A stretch of DNA of 64,000 nt from Cannabis sativa (taxonomy: Eukaryota; Streptophyta; Magnoliopsida; Rosales; Cannabaceae): the NCBI RefSeq assembly GCF_029168945.1, contig NC_083601.1:30245660-30309659 (forward strand), read 5' to 3'. A program made the position numbers and the translations under genes. The notes under the pieces were generated by a model. It was not told the DNA's origin, searched no databases, and saw only the letters and a program-made list of their open reading frames with translations. Numbering within the stretch: the first letter of the stretch is position 1; every line of letters begins with the position of its first letter. Of the stretch, positions 59,100 through 64,000 are shown one piece after another.

Positions 59100-59418
59100 G
59101 TGCATGTTTGACATCATAACTAAAAAACTGTTTTTTGTTTTTAAAAACAGAAAATTGTTTTTAAAAACAATTTGGCTTGTTTGACCTTATTTTTTAAAAA
59201 CAGTTTTCAGAAAATAAAGTTACAAAAAACAAGAATTTTGATAACAACAAAATGTTGTTTTCTGTTTTAAAAACCAATTCACTTTTGGTCAATATTGTTT
59301 TTAAAAATCACTAACCAAACGTGACTTGTGTTTTAAAAACTTCAAAAACTATTTTTTGTTCTCATTTCTAAAAATAATTTTTTAAAACAAAAAACAGAAA
59401 ATAATACCAAACATGCTC
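59100..59418. mobile_element. PIF/Harbinger-type MITE, 319 bp
   Basis: The ends gtgcatgtttg and caaacatgctc are inverted. TAA is duplicated on both sides (59097-59099 and 59419-59421). Interior runs of ttttaaaaaca are typical of short Tourist-like elements. Confidence 0.75.
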
Positions 59419-59850
59419 TAAGCTTCTTTATTTATAATTTTACAACTTAAAATTTTTATTTATAAAAATACACGTTCAAAATTTTAAAATTATAAAACTA
59501 CATTTTACTCAGTAAAAAATAAAAACTTAAAACAACTAAAAATTAACCTCACGACAACAATAAATTAACTATAAATAAATTATTAAACACTAAAAAAATA
59601 ACCTCTAGATAATTATAATAAAACTATAAAACAACTAAAAACTGGTTTATTGTTTTTACTTAAGAAATATTTTTATAAATAAAAAAATTTAAAAAGTAAA
59701 AATAAATTTTTTTCGTATTAAAATACTTTTGTATTTTTTTTTAAAAAAAATTAATTTATTTTGTAAATTTTTCTAAAAAAAATCTGGTTTGTTCCCGGTG
59801 CTACCTAATAGCAACGCTCAACCATACGGCAGAAACGGCTACTGTCGACT
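59419..59850. other. Intergenic upstream of PELP1/RIX1
   Basis: AT-rich, then a second lone MITE end (59777-59850, ggtgctacctaatagcaacg) directly before the gene's promoter-proximal region. Confidence 0.5.
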
Positions 59851-59853
59851 CAA

Positions 59854-59888
59854 TTAGGGTTTAACTCATCTAAAACCTTAAACCCTAA
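59854..59888 (+). promoter_or_regulatory. Two telo-box motifs upstream of PELP1/RIX1
   Basis: TTAGGGTTT at 59854-59862 and AAACCCTAA at 59880-59888 are telo-boxes in opposite orientation, 52-87 bp before the start codon. In plants this motif is enriched near the start of genes for ribosomal proteins and ribosome assembly, which fits the encoded protein. Confidence 0.65.
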
Positions 59889-59940
59889 AAACACCTCTCA
59901 CTCTGCCTCTACCACTTTCGGACCTCCATTTTCGATTCCA

Positions 59941-62900
59941 ATGGCGGCCTTTGATCTTGTAAACAACATGAATGACGTTGCTCTAAGACCTCGCTTACTC
60001 CGCACGCTTATCAAAGACCATATCCCCGATGACAAACACCCGTTCGGGAGTCCATCGCAGCTAACCAAGGTCATCTCCATGCTCAAAACCCACAATCTTC
60101 TATCTGAATCTTATGGTGAACTGGAGGACCAAAAGCTCATCGGAAATTGGAAATCCGCCGTCGATTCATGGGTCGACCGCTTGTTACTCCTCCTTTCCAA
60201 TGATATGGTGCGTGTATACGTCGATTTTTTTTTTTTTTTATACATGTGCTTGCTTCATTTTCTCAGTTAAATTTCCATTGGTGTTTGAGCCTTCTTGAAT
60301 GCCTTTATTTTTCATTTGTTTAACGAATGTGCTAGTACAATTAAGCTACATTCATGCGCATGTAACTATTACATTAATGATGTAACGAGGGCAAGAAGAA
60401 CTGTGCTCTAGAGGTTGGCAACAAGTCAAGTTTACTTGGGAATGGTAGAAATGAATTTACTAAAAGATTGGTCTGTATACTATGTTGATGCGTCACTTTT
60501 AATTGTGTAACTGAAAATTTGTGTGGTTTCCAATGGTTCTCTATGTAGAGATAGTCTATATATATGGTGATCAAATTAGATTTTATAGCTTGCCATATCC
60601 AATTAGATATGTAGAATTCAAGTAACATGCATTAAAATACCATTCATATACCAGTCTATATGTATTTAGCTTGTTGGAACAAGTTGGACATGGGACCTAC
60701 TATGAGGTTGTATTTTTTGAAGTGGTTTTTAAGGATACATTACTATATTTGAGGGAAGCCAAAATGCATAAATTTTCTTTTCGTAATAACTTTGTTTGAT
60801 GACTGTTTGTATTTAGTTTCTCCTGTTGGCGGAATATTATCTGTATGTTGTTCCAGTATTTGTATCTGTAAATCTTTCTTAATACTTAGTTTAGTCTTCT
60901 TTTATGTTTCTGTTCTAGCCAGATAAATGTTGGGCAGGAATTTGTTTACTTGGGGTAACTAGTCAAGAATGCAGTTCTGATCGTTTCTTGGCATCATACT
61001 CGGATTGGTTTCAGAAGCTTCTATCGCGCATTCAGGTATACTGATAAAAACCTGCCTTGTGTATATGTCTACTTCCAAAAATCATGGAGTTGAGAGTTTT
61101 ATTATGTTTCTCAAAAGTTCAAATCCAGCAGAATAGTCCAATTTTCTATTTTGTGGCATTTGGGAGACTACTATGGTTAACGCATTAGCATAGTTAAATC
61201 TGGCACTTAACGCATTAGACTACTAAATTTATGAAAATATTTCATTCACGTTTATTTTCTTACGATGTAGCTGAGCATAACCTGCTTTGTTTTATGTAAT
61301 AAACCAGTTTTCAGCAGCATCTCATTTTGTGAAGGTGGCATCGTGTGCCTCATTATCAGATTTACTCATAAGGTACACTTGTTTCACGTCTCTCTAATTA
61401 TGATGAAATTTATATGAATTAAAGATGTGTGCAAAGGATTAATTATAACTTCCATTACTTTATTTCATGTATATCCCTTTCTTTCTTACACACGAACAAG
61501 TGACCATGGTAAACAGAGATGTGCAGAAACACACCACTCTATCTCATCATAAGAATCTCTATTGTATAAATTTGTATAGTTGACAAATAATCTCCACATA
61601 TATGTTTCATTTCAATGTCATCACTCATCAATATTTAAGCATCATAATGAAAATTATTGCAAATATCATAGTACATCGAATACATGATCACCATTCATTT
61701 TAAGTCCCTGTTTGTCTTTTTGTTTACTTCCAAATGTTAAATGACTTTTGACATTTCACTGATCCATGGCATCTGCATGATGTAAAAAGTCTGTTATGGC
61801 ACAACTTGGTGTTGCAAAACTTATGCTTGTTCTGTTACACTTGACCTGTGCATATATTAGTACCATTACTGCTTTCAAGACTGTTGAAGCCTTTGCTGAT
61901 TTTAGGTTGGGAGGATTTTCAAATGTGAAGAAAGATGGGACAGCCCATGCTGGGAAACTTATTCAACCAGTTCTGAAGTTGTTAAGTGATGATAATTCAG
62001 AGGCAATTTGGGTAAGTTGCTGAAGTTCACAATCATTCGCTATGCTATTGAGCTATCATGTGTCAATTATTGAAAATTGATTATTTTCAGGCTTTCAGCA
62101 ACATTTATATTGAATCGTTCTGCTGAACCCTACTTTTTTTAAAAGGAGGGAAACTTAAAGACTATAATAGGTAGATACCCCTGGGTTGTTCCGATGCAAA
62201 AGAGTGTCTTATTTGGCTTTACCAAATTTAGAAGTACTGTCTCATGCACAAGCCCATTACTTGCATATACAAAGCTAGGCTTCTCTGTGCATTTCATGTT
62301 ATTGGATATATAGGAGGGATGCTGTTTTTTTTGGGGGGTCTTAACATTGGTCTTTTTTTTGGTTATCTACCTCTCATGTGCAGGATGGAGCAGTTCATTT
62401 GCTATGCACCATTATAACTTTCTTTCCATTTTCCATTGGTCGCCATTATGAAAGCGTAAGTACTAATACTAGTATTACAAAATTTTAGCATCATTGTAAC
62501 CTAACCTTATGATTCCACATAAACTGTGCTAAAATGTTATCGGCATATGGAAAAGCAAAGTATATTATAAATTTTTAACTGTGTTCTACATGGAACCTTT
62601 GCTTGCAGGTTGAAGCTGCTATTGCTTCAAAAATTTTATCGGGTACCTGCAGTTTTGATATGCTCAAGGTAAGGATTTTTTGTTTATTTATCAAGCTGTG
62701 TCTTCAACAAAATCACAACATGCATATTAACTTATCTTGGGTTCAACTTTCAGAAATTTGCCAATTGTTTAGCATTGCTTCCGAAATCAAGAGGAGACGA
62801 GGACAGTTGGTCTTTAATGATGCAGAAAATACTGATATGGATAAATAATCACCTGAATGACACCTTTCAAGGTTTTGAAGAAGGTGTGTCTTCACAGTAC

Positions 62901-64000
62901 CTATTTATTCTTGTGCTGATCTGAGGACTTTAAATGACCCTTTCTTCTTTTCTTTCTTTCAGAAACTAGGCATTATAGTGAAGCCATGAGATTATTGTTA
63001 CCACCAGGAAAGGATGTTCCTCCTCCATTTGGAGGGCTTACTGTGTTAGGAGAACAACAGCACAACATGCAGAAGAGGTCCGAGCATGTACTAACATCCA
63101 GTGTCTCTGCATTGATGATTTTCTGCTCTACTATGCTCACAAGTTCATACCCTGCTCAGGTGCTCTTCAATTTTGTAGCTGTTTTGAGAAGTTTTCCGTA
63201 GAGTTCACAGTGTCTCTTTTCTCCTGCTGTATTAAATAGAGTGCTGGTGCTCTTCAATTTTGTAGCTATCTTGGAGGGGCTTTCTTTAAAATTGAGCTGA
63301 TTGTCTCTGTGTGCTTCTATTGTGTATTTGTCTTGTTAATGGCTTTCTATACAACGGGAGTAATATTGCATAAAAGTTTAGTAAATATGAGTTATTCAAT
63401 AATATGATGTTTGAATTAATAATAGGTCACTGTGCCTGTTCGATCTTTGCTGGCTCTTGTTGAAAGAGTGCTCATGGTGGACGCGTCCCTGCCACATAGC
63501 CAGCGGCCTTTTGTCACTGCTCTGCAACAAGAATTCCTTTCTTCAGAACTTCCTGTTTTACACCTCTATAGTCTGGAACTTCTTGCTGCAATCATAAAGG
63601 GGGTGCGGAGGTAAGTTTGTATTGTATTAATCTTAATTTCTTATCCTGTTAAGAGCCTGACTGGAGGTTTTTGATTCATTTTAGTATGGGGAGACCTATC
63701 CATTGGGGTTTGGTATAGAAGTCCTTCTCGTGGGTTGCTCCCATGAGATTTTGGGGTGTAATTCATTATGGGTATGTACTTAGGAATTTTCTAGAGTTTC
63801 CTACCTTCCAAGATTGCAGGGTTTAGCATTCAGACTAGTGTAAAGTATATTTCTATGTGTAATGTATATATAAGGGAGGAAAAAAATGTTTAAGGTATTC
63901 TCTTTTCATTTGGGTGGTTTGTTCTTACAAGGTCTAAGTCTAATGTTTAAGAGGCACCTATATAGCAATTACTATCATTTCATAGTTTGAAATATTGTTG
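59941..64000 (+). CDS. PELP1: PELP1/RIX1-type ribosome-biogenesis protein, 5' part
   Basis: Exons 59941-60207, 60919-61035, 61308-61372, 61906-62011, 62384-62455, 62609-62668, 62754-62883, 62963-63159 and 63426-63610 join in frame for 1199 nt, then the gene continues past the window. The first roughly 200 residues match the RIX1 domain: LRPRLLRTLIKDHIPDD at the start, then CWAGICLLGVTSQECSSDRF and SHFVKVASCASLSDLLIR. Alpha-helical repeats follow (LIQPVLKLLSDDNSEAIWDG). RIX1/PELP1 is the scaffold of the Rix1-Ipi1-Ipi3 (PELP1-TEX10-WDR18) complex that helps remodel pre-60S particles and process ITS2 in nucleolus and nucleoplasm. The acidic C-terminal tail typical of PELP1 is not visible here. 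The symbol follows the Arabidopsis At1g30240 label, from memory. Confidence 0.9.

Overview
This is a window of plant nuclear DNA from a dicot. It is AT-rich, has GT-AG split genes with long introns and CT- or CTT-rich leaders, and is packed with plant-type transposons (Ty1/copia, TRIM, Cassandra, hAT, PIF/Harbinger and Mutator-like MITEs, LINE remnants). The species cannot be fixed from the sequence. A Rosales-type woody or fibre plant is only a guess.

Five host genes are supported. (1) 294-8285, minus: a 15-exon gene for a 1318-residue plant-specific low-complexity protein of unknown function, with a non-coding first exon near 9161-9290. (2) 24960-29544, plus: nine exons, ACR12-type chloroplast protein with two ACT domains. 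(3) 32989-33618, plus: intronless germin-like cupin. (4) 38994-41543, minus: five exons, trichome-birefringence-like (TBL/DUF231) polysaccharide O-acetyltransferase, closest from memory to TBL36. (5) 59941-64000, plus: the first nine exons of a PELP1/RIX1-type ribosome-biogenesis gene that runs off the right edge. For genes 1, 2 and 4 the exon lengths inferred from splice sites add to an exact multiple of three. These genes do not form a pathway; they are ordinary neighbours separated by transposon nests.

Region 11.3-22.4 kb is a copia cluster. A decayed plus-strand 3' half (11358-14543) carries a hAT MITE. A Harbinger-type MITE and a TRIM follow. A minus-strand element (about 15961-22443) has had its 5' half replaced by an inverted copy of itself, giving two gapless 1112-bp arms (17762-18873 and 20826-21937) around a 1.95-kb loop. 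Its transcript would fold into a long hairpin. This is the most unusual structure in the window.

Region 31.5-38 kb holds a TIR element of unclear class, a clean hAT MITE, and a decayed hAT MITE with two Mutator-type elements nested in it. One of these has 230-250 bp inverted arms and many AACCAGTT/AACTGGTT motifs.

Region 42.2-49.5 kb is a complete copia element with 490/489-bp LTRs and the target duplication GCATA. LTR differences cluster in a few CG-creating spots, which may be a sequencing artefact. Region 49.8-53.3 kb is a Mutator-like element with long terminal inverted repeats, filled by other elements including a Cassandra TRIM with 5S-rRNA-derived LTR sequence. Region 54.5-57.6 kb is a solo LTR nested in a solo LTR. 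Region 57.6-59.9 kb is a MITE cluster reaching to within 100 bp of the PELP1/RIX1 start codon.
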